From contig JAVBLA010000005.1 of assembly GCA_031553775.1 (NCBI GenBank), positions 62,001 to 126,000 of the forward strand: a DNA stretch of 64,000 nucleotides, in the 5' to 3' direction. The notes below the pieces were generated by a model, which had not been told where the DNA came from, ran no database searches, and saw only the letters and a program-made list of their open reading frames with translations. This document shows positions 1 to 8,379 of the stretch, piece after piece (position 1 is the stretch's first letter; each line of letters begins with the position of its first letter). Source of the DNA: JAISFI01 sp031553775 (GTDB lineage Bacteria; Bacteroidota; Bacteroidia; Bacteroidales; Azobacteroidaceae). A program made the position numbers and the translations under genes.

Positions 1-835
1 TATATCCAATGTTGGTTGTATCGCGTCCGAACGAAAGGTATGAAGGTTCCATCCGGTCCAGGGCATTTTCTACCGCTTGTATAATTCCCGGATAAAGCAC
101 CCGGTTCAGATAAGTGCTATCCGGATGCTGGTTTTGAATGCCCCAGGTGGGCCATTGTTGTGTGGTCGGAGCAAAATGCGTATGAGAAGCGTTGATCATG
201 ATCGCTTCTCCGGGAATACCTCTTCTCCTGGATATTTCTTCTTTGACGTTCCGGGTAAAAGAATAATCCAATCCACAAACATCGACGGCCACAATGACTG
301 CGGTTTTTTTGCCTTTCCGGATGGCAATGGCTTTTGCAGAAAGGTTTCCTTCTGTTTTATGGCGGTTCCTGTAAACATGTCCATCAGAGGCAAGGGTATA
401 TAGTTTTTGACGATGGCAGGCAATTTTTAATATATCGATGTTATATGTTTCTTTGTTATTGTATCCGATTCTTTTCCAATCTCCGGAGGAGGTCAAATCT
501 CGTTCCAACAAAAAATGATCGGTAGTAAGAGCGTAACATTTATTTTCATCGCAGGTTTGGCTGATGATTTTTTCAAATTCTTTCCCTTTTGGAAATTTTT
601 CTGTTTTTTTAAATTGTTCTTTAATGTCAGCCATACCGGTAATAGTATCTATTAGGCCCATATCTTCCCAGGTAAGTGAAAAACGGCCCTGAGGAGGACC
701 GGCGTAACCGGCCAGGGCTATAGAAACAGTTTCATCGGTAGGCTCGATGCTGACGGATGATGTTCCTACTTCGTATAGGGTGGTGCATGATACGAATAGT
801 TTTAATGATAGTAATAGTAAGCCTATTCTTTTCAT
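1..835 (-). CDS. Neutral/alkaline ceramidase-like lipoprotein, C-terminus outside window
   Basis: Reads without a stop from ATG at 835 to the window edge (278 codons), so only the N-terminal part is present. The start is followed by a short hydrophobic segment ending in FVSC, a lipobox, so the product is probably a lipoprotein. Around residues 210-225 it has MINASHTHFAPT, resembling the NASHTHxxP zinc-site motif of the neutral/alkaline ceramidase N-terminal domain, a family that hydrolyses the N-acyl bond of ceramides. Bacteroidales use the same fold for several uncharacterised exported hydrolases, so the substrate is uncertain. About 75 residues near the middle (roughly 60-130) look like an insertion relative to the compact family core. 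It lies on the same strand as the aminotransferase at 1550 but is separated by 0.7 kb of hairpin-rich DNA, so co-transcription is unlikely. Confidence 0.7.
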   Translation of the reverse strand, partial: MKRIGLLLLSLKLFVSCTTLYEVGTSSVSIEPTDETVSIALAGYAGPPQGRFSLTWEDMGLIDTITGMADIKEQFKKTEKFPKGKEFEKIISQTCDENKCYALTTDHFLLERDLTSSGDWKRIGYNNKETYNIDILKIACHRQKLYTLASDGHVYRNRHKTEGNLSAKAIAIRKGKKTAVIVAVDVCGLDYSFTRNVKEEISRRRGIPGEAIMINASHTHFAPTTQQWPTWGIQNQHPDSTYLNRVLYPGIIQAVENALDRMEPSYLSFGRDTTNIGY

Positions 836-857
836 AATGAGAACGATTTGATTGATA

Positions 858-920
858 CAAGGCTTTCGCCTTGGAGGATATTTTTAAGAAAATTACAAAT
901 AGGTCAAGGCTTTCGCCTTG
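858..920. repeat. Two direct copies of a 16-bp hairpin
   Basis: CAAGGCTTTCGCCTTG occurs at 858-873 and again at 905-920. Each copy is a perfect 6-bp stem with a 4-nt loop. Function unknown. Confidence 0.8.
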
Positions 921-1173
921 CAGTTCTATCCTTTTTGCCTTGATGCAAAAAGGATCAAAAAAATCAAGGCTGCGTCCCATTGGCTAAAAAATACTACGTT
1001 CCGGCTAAGAGAAAAGAACTCGCACCTGCGGTGCTCAAACAGCTTTTCTCTTTTAACGCCTACACTGCGTATTTTTCTTCACGCCAATGGCCCGAGGCCG
1101 GGGGCGGAGCCGCATCGGCTGTTCGTTTAATCAAATGAACATTTTGCACAAGGTTTATTCTGATGAAGATAAC

Positions 1174-1246
1174 CGTCATTGCGAGCGACAGCGAAGCAAT
1201 CCCTTGCGATTAGCAGGAGGTTGCTTCGCTGTCGCTCGCAATGACG
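1174..1246. repeat. REP-like 26-bp perfect inverted repeat
   Basis: Arms 1174-1199 (CGTCATTGCGAGCGACAGCG and on) and 1221-1246 are perfect reverse complements separated by 21 nt. CGTCATTGCGAGCGA-type hairpins are known as dispersed intergenic repeats in several bacterial genomes. Half copies occur at 2935-2949 and, degenerate, at 14352-14429 in this window. Confidence 0.85.
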
Positions 1247-1549
1247 AGACTTCGCAAACAATATTACCCCGCAAAATTGCCCAATTCACCCGGGCAAAGC
1301 CCGGTAATCCCCCTTAAATAAGGGGGAAGGGGGTTCTTTTCCTTGCTGTCGAAAAGCTGTCCGAAGCGAAAGAGCGCAGCGATTGAGTAAGTTCTTTTCG
1401 ACAAAGCGCCTTTTTTTGGTACCTTTTTTTGGCGCAGCAAAAAAAGATACAGAAAGTGTTTTTAATTCAAAATGTTTTTACACAAAAAAAACATTTCAAT
1501 CAGCCCCATAATTACAACAAAACAAAGATCAATCTATCACAAATAAAAT

Positions 1550-2899
1550 TTATTTCTTTACCAACAATACAGCATGCCGCTGTACTTTCCTTACAGCTTC
1601 GGCAATCAATTCCATATCATTCCGCGTACCCAACAACATCGTTTGAGAAAACCAGACAGCCTGTTCAACCAAACGGTCGTTCTGCGGACATTGGCTGCGC
1701 TCCAACCACTGTTTCATGGCCTTTTCTCCATAAATTTTCAAATAATGCTTATTTTTAGCCAGACCTGTTACATACGCATCTTTGTTCATCGGACCATATC
1801 CCGAGTTACAGGGTATCCCTTCTGCTATCATCGCCTGAATGAAGCGTTCCCGGCTCAAACCGGAGAATTGTGCCGGATCGTAGCGAAACATATACAGGTG
1901 ATACGCGCTGTTGGTCACCCCTTCATATAACTTAGCCGGGGTAATCCCCGGTATATCCCTGAATAACTCTGTAAGATAGTCCGCATTTTCGGTTCTTTTG
2001 CGGCTTTGCTTTTCCAGGCGTGCCATTTGCGCGAGCAGCAAGGCTGACTGAAATTCGGTTATCCGCAGGTTTGTTGCCCTGGAACCTTCTCCCGGTAAAA
2101 ATGAAGTGGAACTTCCCCCCTGTCCCTGGTTATGGAAGCAATAGCATTTTTTGATAAAATTTTCGTCGTTGCTGATAATAGCGCCTCCTTCCGCACAATT
2201 CAGGTTTTTAGTCGATTGGAAACTGAATGCTCCGCTTAAACCGAATGAACCTACTTTCCGGCCTTTCCATTCAGCCAAATGCGCCTGGCAGGCATCTTCT
2301 ATGACAGGAATATTGTATTTATTTCCAATATCCATTACCCTATCCACATCACAGGGAGAACCCCCGATATGAACAGGCATCAAAACTCTGGTTTGTTTTG
2401 TAATGGCAGATTCTATTTTGCCGGCATCTATCTGGAAACTCTCTAAATCCGTATCCACAAAAACCGGCAGAGCATAATTGAGCGTAATCGCATTATAAGT
2501 TGCGATGAAGGTATATACCGGCAGGATAACTTCATCTCCGGGACCGATATCCAGTACGCCCAATATGGTCGATAAAGCTGCGGTTCCACTCGATACCACC
2601 AGTCCATAAGGAGCTCCCAGCAGATTGGCATAATCTTTTTCAAATGCATAAGAGACCTTACCTTGTAAGCGTCCCCACTTACCACTGTGTAAGATATCTA
2701 TCAAGGTTTTATATTCGGAATTGTCGAATACCGGCCATTCAGGGAAAGGTTCCGGATGAACTTGTAGACCTCCCAGCAATGCAGGTTTACTCCCTTCTTT
2801 GGAGTGAGAAGCTATGGATTGCGAAAAACTCATGGCAGGAAAGACACTCAATCCTGCTCCGATTGTGGCAGCATTGCCTAAAAAATTTCTTCTATTCAT
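1550..2899 (-). CDS. Exported DegT/DnrJ/EryC1/StrS-family PLP aminotransferase
   Basis: A 449-residue fold-type I aminotransferase of the family that transaminates keto-sugars using pyridoxal phosphate. The phosphate-binding segment SSGTAAL, the EDACQAH segment and the SFQSTKNLNCAEGG segment, whose lysine (about residue 230) would hold PLP, are all present, so the enzyme looks intact. Unusually for the family, which is normally cytosolic, it begins NRRNFLG followed by a hydrophobic stretch, a twin-arginine-type signal, implying export already folded with its cofactor. It lies downstream of the glycosidase-like gene at 2996 on the same strand with a gap of about 96 bp. The likely role is transamination of a sugar or cyclitol ketone made by the neighbouring NAD-dependent enzyme, which is inference. 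Family assignment is firm; substrate is unknown. Confidence 0.85.
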   Translation of the reverse strand: MNRRNFLGNAATIGAGLSVFPAMSFSQSIASHSKEGSKPALLGGLQVHPEPFPEWPVFDNSEYKTLIDILHSGKWGRLQGKVSYAFEKDYANLLGAPYGLVVSSGTAALSTILGVLDIGPGDEVILPVYTFIATYNAITLNYALPVFVDTDLESFQIDAGKIESAITKQTRVLMPVHIGGSPCDVDRVMDIGNKYNIPVIEDACQAHLAEWKGRKVGSFGLSGAFSFQSTKNLNCAEGGAIISNDENFIKKCYCFHNQGQGGSSTSFLPGEGSRATNLRITEFQSALLLAQMARLEKQSRKRTENADYLTELFRDIPGITPAKLYEGVTNSAYHLYMFRYDPAQFSGLSRERFIQAMIAEGIPCNSGYGPMNKDAYVTGLAKNKHYLKIYGEKAMKQWLERSQCPQNDRLVEQAVWFSQTMLLGTRNDMELIAEAVRKVQRHAVLLVKK

Positions 2900-2934
2900 G
2901 GAATGCAGGTTTTAAATGCGAACTTTATTATACT

Positions 2935-2949
2935 CGTCATTGCGAGCGA
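2935..2949. repeat. Half copy of the REP-like repeat
   Basis: CGTCATTGCGAGCGA matches the left arm of the inverted repeat at 1174-1246. No matching right arm was seen. It lies in the gap between two genes of the same putative operon. Confidence 0.7.
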
Positions 2950-2995
2950 TAATGATTTTTGATACACTTTAAGAGAAAACTTACAGAAATCATAT

Positions 2996-5308
2996 TCAAT
3001 TATTATCCAAATCATTAATTATCCGGCGGCAACTGATAATTTTTTCCAACAGATCATTCGGCACATAAAAATACTGGTTCGCCGATTCGAAACCGATACA
3101 GGAATCTACCAGGGTAAGATCGTATAATTGCCGGGCCAACTGCATCTCATCTTCAACAATCGGACGGATTTGCCGGGCCAGTTCCTTTTTCTCGCTGACT
3201 TTCAGCCCCGGCGCATTGTATTGATTCCGTAATAAAACATAGCGAACCTGATTGGCAACGCTGGCAAAATGTATCCGGATTACTTTTGCATAGCGTAATT
3301 CTGCCAAAACATCCGGGTTCCCGTCCGACAATTTAACCGCTTTTTCCAGCACAGGGATCGCTTCTGCAAAACCTGTAGCCATCTTTTCGTATTGCTGTGC
3401 AAAAATATCAGGAGGAAAGATACTTCGCCATCTGGCAAGATCATCATAAGGAATGCCTGACATGGTAGCCCGGTAAGCGGTAGCCTGAGGACGCAATAAA
3501 TTAGCCGGACCGATCTGCACCGGCGAATAATAAACCACAGCCCCTGTAAACGGATATTCCCGATAGGCATTGCTCATTAAGGTCCAGGCCTTCCGGGCTT
3601 CCGGAGCACCTTCTTTTCCATAACGTTTCAAAGCCAATTCATCCAGAACTTCATCTTTAGAGGGTACCGGCTTGCGATCGAACAACTGAGGGATTTCCAG
3701 GTTTGGCGATGGATAACCACCCAGCGACCAACTCATCAGATAGCCGTCTACGCCACTCGATGTCAGGTTGGAACAGTGCTCTGCCACCAAATCCATGACC
3801 GGCACAAACGGTACAGCTGCGATTTCCCAGCTACAGTTGAACTGGACTTTGGCAACCGTCTTCAAACCATAATCCCGTGCCGTTTGCCAGTGGGTACGGG
3901 CACGTTCTCCCGGTCCGACAGAAGAAATGGAATATTCTCCAACACGCGTTTGAACACCACCCCGCTCGATGGGGAGTCCCCATTCGCTTACCGACATCAG
4001 CCAGACATCGGGAGGCAATTTTTCGATAATTTCGGTAGCCATACCATGACGGTTCCACCCCCAGTCCCATACAATAACTTTCGCTTCGGGAGCAGCCCGG
4101 TGCACTCCCTGTGCTATCAGGGCATTGGCATCGGCGATAACTTCAGGTCCCGTTTTCGCACTGCACCGTTCACATTTCTGCCATTGTCCGTGCGAATTAC
4201 AGAAAGTCAGGTTTTCCGATCCACTGATCGTAAATACGCCGCCCAAGCCGGAAACTTCCGTAAAGACATACGCCAAAGCATCAGTAATCCATTGACGAAC
4301 ATCTTCGTTAGAAGTACACATCGCACAATAAATACCTTCACGCACTCCTCTTGTCTCTTTCCTTCCCGGAACAGATCCATTTTCAAAGAAAGAAACCGGC
4401 ATTGCTCGCGGTTCATTCAGGTACAAATAGAGGTCGATGTTATATTTTTTGGCTTTTTCTACCGTTTCACGCAATTTTTTCAGACGGATTTCATGTTTAT
4501 TTCCGAATTCCGGGAATTTTTCTCCGCCGGGAGCCAGGTCACGTAACAAAACGTGTAACCAAACGCCATTGACACCCATGCCGGACAGTTTTTCGAGCAA
4601 ACCATCGGGAAAAATCTCTGCATCAGTAGCCAGAGGATCGCCATACAAAGCAAAATAAGAATAGATAAACCGTAATGATTTTCCTTTTTCTCCGGCAGTC
4701 TGATGGAATTTACCTGAAGTTTTTTTAAGCTTATCAATAAATGCGAACCTTGGCTCCTGCACTTTCACAGCAGCCAAAGGCTGTATCGTTTTTTGGGTTT
4801 CCCGGGCCCATTTTATGGCGTTTTTATCAGGTTTTTTCCATACAAGCGGTTCACAGGAAGGCTTTTCCATTCCTAATTTCACCCAGAGGAAATCGTCTTC
4901 ACGCAAAGAAACATTCAGCTGTGCGGGTGTCATACCCACCAAATCCAGTATTTGCTCATAAGGGAGCAAATGCCAGTTACGCCGGATCAATGTGATGTAT
5001 ACCTGTTCCGGTTTCCAGGCCGGTTCCCGGTATGCGGGCAATCCCATGGAACGAGCCAGGTTTTTTACACCGGAAACAGGTGCGTCGACTACTCCCGCTA
5101 ATTTTTCCAGAGTTACCAGGTTCCAGTTCCGCCATACATAGGCATGAAGCCTGTCGGGAAAATGCGGCAACGATTCAGGAAGCGTATCCCTTCCGTGCGG
5201 CAATATGGAAAGATCAGGAACCGGTGGTACCGCACTTAAAGCAACAATAGATGATACCTGTAAAAATGCCAGGCATATGAACAATCTTATGCAAAAGATC
5301 TTTTTCAT
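2996..5308 (-). CDS. Uncharacterised exported protein, possibly a TIM-barrel glycosidase
   Basis: 770 residues from ATG 5308. A longer reading from 5368 would overlap the upstream stop, and the signal peptide MKKIFCIRLFICLAFLQVSS fits the inner ATG. After about 170 residues of helical repeats (RRNWHLLPYEQILDLVGM and similar) comes a central region resembling an alpha/beta barrel: GMGVNGVWLHVLLRD, YNIDLYLYLNEPRA, GGVFTISGSENLTFC, KVIVWDWGWNRHG, DGYLMSWSLGGYP. The glutamate in SGSENL and the acids in the barrel strands are candidate catalytic residues. A cysteine group (CNSHGQWQKCERC) is conspicuous. The C-terminus is helical. It resembles exported glycosidase-like proteins found next to GH20/GH109-type genes, but I do not recognise a named family. 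It sits 16 bp downstream of the GH109-like gene, so co-transcription is likely. Confidence 0.6.
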   Translation of the reverse strand: MKKIFCIRLFICLAFLQVSSIVALSAVPPVPDLSILPHGRDTLPESLPHFPDRLHAYVWRNWNLVTLEKLAGVVDAPVSGVKNLARSMGLPAYREPAWKPEQVYITLIRRNWHLLPYEQILDLVGMTPAQLNVSLREDDFLWVKLGMEKPSCEPLVWKKPDKNAIKWARETQKTIQPLAAVKVQEPRFAFIDKLKKTSGKFHQTAGEKGKSLRFIYSYFALYGDPLATDAEIFPDGLLEKLSGMGVNGVWLHVLLRDLAPGGEKFPEFGNKHEIRLKKLRETVEKAKKYNIDLYLYLNEPRAMPVSFFENGSVPGRKETRGVREGIYCAMCTSNEDVRQWITDALAYVFTEVSGLGGVFTISGSENLTFCNSHGQWQKCERCSAKTGPEVIADANALIAQGVHRAAPEAKVIVWDWGWNRHGMATEIIEKLPPDVWLMSVSEWGLPIERGGVQTRVGEYSISSVGPGERARTHWQTARDYGLKTVAKVQFNCSWEIAAVPFVPVMDLVAEHCSNLTSSGVDGYLMSWSLGGYPSPNLEIPQLFDRKPVPSKDEVLDELALKRYGKEGAPEARKAWTLMSNAYREYPFTGAVVYYSPVQIGPANLLRPQATAYRATMSGIPYDDLARWRSIFPPDIFAQQYEKMATGFAEAIPVLEKAVKLSDGNPDVLAELRYAKVIRIHFASVANQVRYVLLRNQYNAPGLKVSEKKELARQIRPIVEDEMQLARQLYDLTLVDSCIGFESANQYFYVPNDLLEKIISCRRIINDLDNN

Positions 5309-5324
5309 AAACTTGTGGCTATGA

Positions 5325-6767
5325 TTACTTGAATGCATGTGAATATCCCTGTATTTTATTCCATCCACCCCTTGTAAAATCAGGAACTTTTACCGGAATA
5401 TTTCCCTTTTTTACGGAATATGCCGACAAAGGGGTAATACACGACCATTCAGCGGCGTCGTATACATCCTGGTCTAGCGGAAGGCCGTTCCGCAAGCAAT
5501 AAATCAAGCGGTAATCCATCATGAAATCCATGCCTCCATGTCCACCGACTTTCCTGGCCTGCTCACCGACTTCTTTCGTAATCGGATGCTCGTATTCAGC
5601 CAGTATTTTTTTCATTTGTTCATCGTTCAACACCCGGTGACCATTCGGTTCAAAAGCCAGGGTTTGCCGGGGATATTTTTGGGCGAATCCTTTGGTTCCG
5701 CTGATTAAATGGATGCGGCTATAAGGCCTCGGACTGGATACATCGTGCTGAATCATCATCGACTTTCCCCGGGCCGTTTTGATTAGGGAGATATTCATAT
5801 CTCCCCTTTTGTATTCCGTATTTGCCAGGGAAGAATCAGTGCCGAAACGTTCTTTGGCATAAGCCGTCATATTGAACTGATCGCTGGATAAAGAAACCAG
5901 TACATCCATTTTATCTCCCCTGTGGATATTCAACACTTGTGCTATGGGACCTAAGCCATGCGTAGGATAAAGATTTCCGTTTCTTTTTTCGTTTTCTTTC
6001 AGGCGCCAGTAATCCCAGTAGCCTGTTAAATCCGGAGCTTTACTTTCCTCCACTGGCAGTGCATTTCCTTTCAGTCGTTCATTGAAATTCAATTGGCGGA
6101 GATCGTGGATATAAGCACCTTCCACATGGACAATTTCACCGAACAGCCCTTTCTGAGCCATATTCAGGGTTGCCATTTCGAAAAAGTCGTAACAGCAATT
6201 TTCCAGTTGCATGCAATGGCGGCGTGTTTTTTCAGCAGTATTAACCAATTGCCAGCATTCTTCCATGGTAGTAGCGGCTGGGACTTCCACCGCCACATGC
6301 TTTCCGTGTTCCATGGCATAAACCGCTATCGGGGTATGCATTGCCCAGGGAGTACAAACATAGACGAGGTCGATATCGTCCCGTTCACAAACTTTCTTCC
6401 AATCGTCTTTTCCTGTATATTCAGCAGCAGGGGGACGGTTTTTGTCCCGTAAGGTGCGTTGCGCCTGATTGATATTATAATCTTCCAGGTCGCACAATGC
6501 CTTCACATCTACCCCTTCAAGATTCACATAGCGTCTAACTGCATCCGTTCCCCTCATTCCGAGACCGATAAAAGCGATACGCACAGTGGGGATGGGTTCA
6601 CATCTCAGGGCTAATACATCTGTTTGTCCCTGTGGGCGGGAGGGTTCTGACGATATGGCATTTAATTGAGTTTGAACCTCGTTACCGGCTGGATTGCTTT
6701 TGCAGGATATCAGTAAAACAATAAAAATAATGATAGCTGATAATTTTTTTTTTCGATGGTATCTCAT
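5325..6767 (-). CDS. Gfo/Idh/MocA-family lipoprotein, GH109-like
   Basis: 480 residues from ATG 6767. The upstream extension to 6824 lacks a signal, whereas MRYHRKKK followed by a hydrophobic run ending LLISC is a lipoprotein signal. The Rossmann motif IAFIGLGMRG, the EVPAA segment at the position of the family EKP motif, and YPTHGLGP with its histidine match the GH109 branch. That branch hydrolyses alpha-N-acetylgalactosaminides through an NAD-dependent oxidation-elimination at C3. Most GH109 members carry a Tat signal to export with bound NAD; here it is replaced by a lipoprotein signal, which is odd because the cofactor would have to be acquired outside. It is the first gene of a likely trio with 2996 and 1550. 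It could instead be a sugar dehydrogenase of the same superfamily. Confidence 0.72.
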   Translation of the reverse strand: MRYHRKKKLSAIIIFIVLLISCKSNPAGNEVQTQLNAISSEPSRPQGQTDVLALRCEPIPTVRIAFIGLGMRGTDAVRRYVNLEGVDVKALCDLEDYNINQAQRTLRDKNRPPAAEYTGKDDWKKVCERDDIDLVYVCTPWAMHTPIAVYAMEHGKHVAVEVPAATTMEECWQLVNTAEKTRRHCMQLENCCYDFFEMATLNMAQKGLFGEIVHVEGAYIHDLRQLNFNERLKGNALPVEESKAPDLTGYWDYWRLKENEKRNGNLYPTHGLGPIAQVLNIHRGDKMDVLVSLSSDQFNMTAYAKERFGTDSSLANTEYKRGDMNISLIKTARGKSMMIQHDVSSPRPYSRIHLISGTKGFAQKYPRQTLAFEPNGHRVLNDEQMKKILAEYEHPITKEVGEQARKVGGHGGMDFMMDYRLIYCLRNGLPLDQDVYDAAEWSCITPLSAYSVKKGNIPVKVPDFTRGGWNKIQGYSHAFK

Positions 6768-6862
6768 TGTACAGGTTTTTAAATATGTAGATTTTGAAAC
6801 AAAGATAGTTGAAATACCAGGCAAATAACGGCTAATTTCCGTTTTAATTTCCTCACTTTACG

Positions 6863-8053
6863 TCAATAAATATCCTGCCCGGCATTTCTTTTACGGATAT
6901 ATGTCGGATGGTACTTATTCCTGTATTGCAAGGGAGTCAGCATTTTTCTTTTGGAAAAGATCCGCGATACATTTTTATAGTCCTCAAACCCGCATAGCAT
7001 AGCAATCTCAGCCAAAGGTTTATCCGATTGGACCAACAATTCTGTAAACTTCTCTACCCTGAAATATTGCATGTATTGATAAACCGGCAAGCCGACTTCC
7101 TTTTTGAACTTTTTCTCCAGTACCCGGCGGGATAACGGAACAATATCCAGCATCGATTTAACCGAAATCGGTTGAGAATAATGTTGTTCAATAAATTCCA
7201 TTACTTTTTTAACATGTATATCTTTGACTGCATATTTTTCCGTCGATTCTCGGCATTCGATCCAGACAGGGGTAATCACAATATCGTAAGGTTCTTCGAT
7301 TTTTTTATCCATCAACAAATGTAACAGCCGTCCGGCTTCATAGCCTCCGCTTTCCACATCCAGGCTAATGGAAGAAAGCGGCGGATCGGAGATCATACAC
7401 AACAATTTATCATTATCCACTCCAAGTATGGCAATCTCATTCGGAACATCGATGTTATAAGTTTTGCAGGTTTCCACGATTTGCAGCGCAAAATAATCGT
7501 CGCAGGCAAATAAAGCAAGCGGTTTGGGAAGTGATATCAGCCATTTGCTCAATTCTTCAGGATTGAAATTCCATTGTTCTTTATGCTCCCTGTTATTATA
7601 ATAGGTATGTAAATTAAAACCGTGATTTTCCAGGGTTTCTTTATAACCGCTCGCCCTTTCACGGGACCATACCGTATCGGTATTTCCATAAAAGGCAAAA
7701 TGATAAAACCCTTTCTTCAGGAAAAAATCGGCAGCCATCACTCCGGTAGAAAAATAGTCGCCCGTGATATTCGAAACTCCGCTGTACCTGTTGGCATAAT
7801 TCTGGACAATGACAGGAATTCCGGAGCCCCGTAATGTTTTCACGTCGACATCGCTCAATTGAGCGATAATGGCATCGACTTTCCATTTTTTGGCCCATTC
7901 TACCACTTTCTTTTCTCCATAAACCTCTCTGTAATACAACGGCATACGGGAAAAGAACCAGGGTCCGTGTTCTTTGGAGTAATTGACAATACCCTGCAAC
8001 AAGCTTTGGCTGTATCCGCTTGAAAAATCGGTTAGCAATAGTATCTTCTTCAT
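6863..8053 (-). CDS. XylR-like AraC-family regulator with sugar-binding domain
   Basis: 396 residues. Residues 1 to about 270 form a periplasmic-binding-protein-like ligand domain (start MKKILLLTDFSSGYSQSLLQ, then VPNEIAILGVDND), and about 285-385 form a two-helix-turn-helix AraC domain (ISVKSMLDIVPLSRRVLEKK, then PLAEIAMLCGFEDYKNVSRI). This is the architecture of XylR, which binds a sugar and activates catabolic genes. It is cytosolic and lacks a signal peptide. It stands upstream of the GH109-like gene on the same strand with a 95-bp gap, so it probably controls the 1.5-6.8 kb group. The inducer cannot be read from the sequence. Confidence 0.85.
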   Translation of the reverse strand: MKKILLLTDFSSGYSQSLLQGIVNYSKEHGPWFFSRMPLYYREVYGEKKVVEWAKKWKVDAIIAQLSDVDVKTLRGSGIPVIVQNYANRYSGVSNITGDYFSTGVMAADFFLKKGFYHFAFYGNTDTVWSRERASGYKETLENHGFNLHTYYNNREHKEQWNFNPEELSKWLISLPKPLALFACDDYFALQIVETCKTYNIDVPNEIAILGVDNDKLLCMISDPPLSSISLDVESGGYEAGRLLHLLMDKKIEEPYDIVITPVWIECRESTEKYAVKDIHVKKVMEFIEQHYSQPISVKSMLDIVPLSRRVLEKKFKKEVGLPVYQYMQYFRVEKFTELLVQSDKPLAEIAMLCGFEDYKNVSRIFSKRKMLTPLQYRNKYHPTYIRKRNAGQDIY

Positions 8054-8379
8054 GTTATGTAAAGATTATCGTAGACTCATTGGGAGGACTACATGGTTAA
8101 GACTCTATAACATTTATTATATCAGCATATTAAACCTGAAGTTTCAATAAATTTTCATGCAAATAAGGCTCAACAGTCAGATGTCTTTAATCAGCATTTC
8201 ATTATGAAGTATGTGCGTTTTTCAAATACAGACTAATACTTTTTATTTCGCGCCCGGAACAATATCCAATAAAACGAACACTATTTTGGACAAAAATACA
8301 AAAAAAAGAATATCATTCTCAAAAATGCAATTTTAATTTTCAAAAGAAAAGTTTTTTTGGATAGAATACCCAACTACAG
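8054..8379. other. A+T-rich intergenic region between two minus-strand regulators
   Basis: 326 bp without a credible gene. It must contain the promoter of the XylR-like gene, but I see no convincing TAnnTTTG box. Runs of A and T near 8290-8360 may end transcription of the AraC gene at 8380. Confidence 0.6.

Larger units (their letters stand above)
836..1549. other. Hairpin-rich intergenic region without a credible gene
   Basis: No reading frame here has a recognisable product. It holds several short inverted repeats: two copies of CAAGGCTTTCGCCTTG (858-873, 905-920), GCACCTGCGGTGC near 1022-1034, arms AGAGAAAAG/CTTTTCTCT around 1008-1051, a perfect 26-bp inverted repeat (1174-1246), CCCCCTTaaatAAGGGGG near 1309-1326, and GTCGAAAAG/CTTTTCGAC (1348-1356 with 1394-1402). 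T- and A-runs near 1409-1445 follow. The pattern suggests accumulated repetitive intergenic elements rather than regulatory DNA of one gene. Confidence 0.7.

Noticed and set aside
732..980. 82-codon minus-strand frame near the ceramidase-like gene start
   Set aside because: It overlaps the true gene in another frame and runs into the hairpin spacer; no motif.
3776..4546. 256-codon plus-strand open frame
   Set aside because: It lies antisense inside the well-supported exported protein at 2996-5308, has no signal or motif, and is a shadow frame.
5309..5368. N-terminal extension of the 770-residue protein from 5368
   Set aside because: It would overlap the stop region of the upstream gene and place residues before an otherwise perfect signal peptide.
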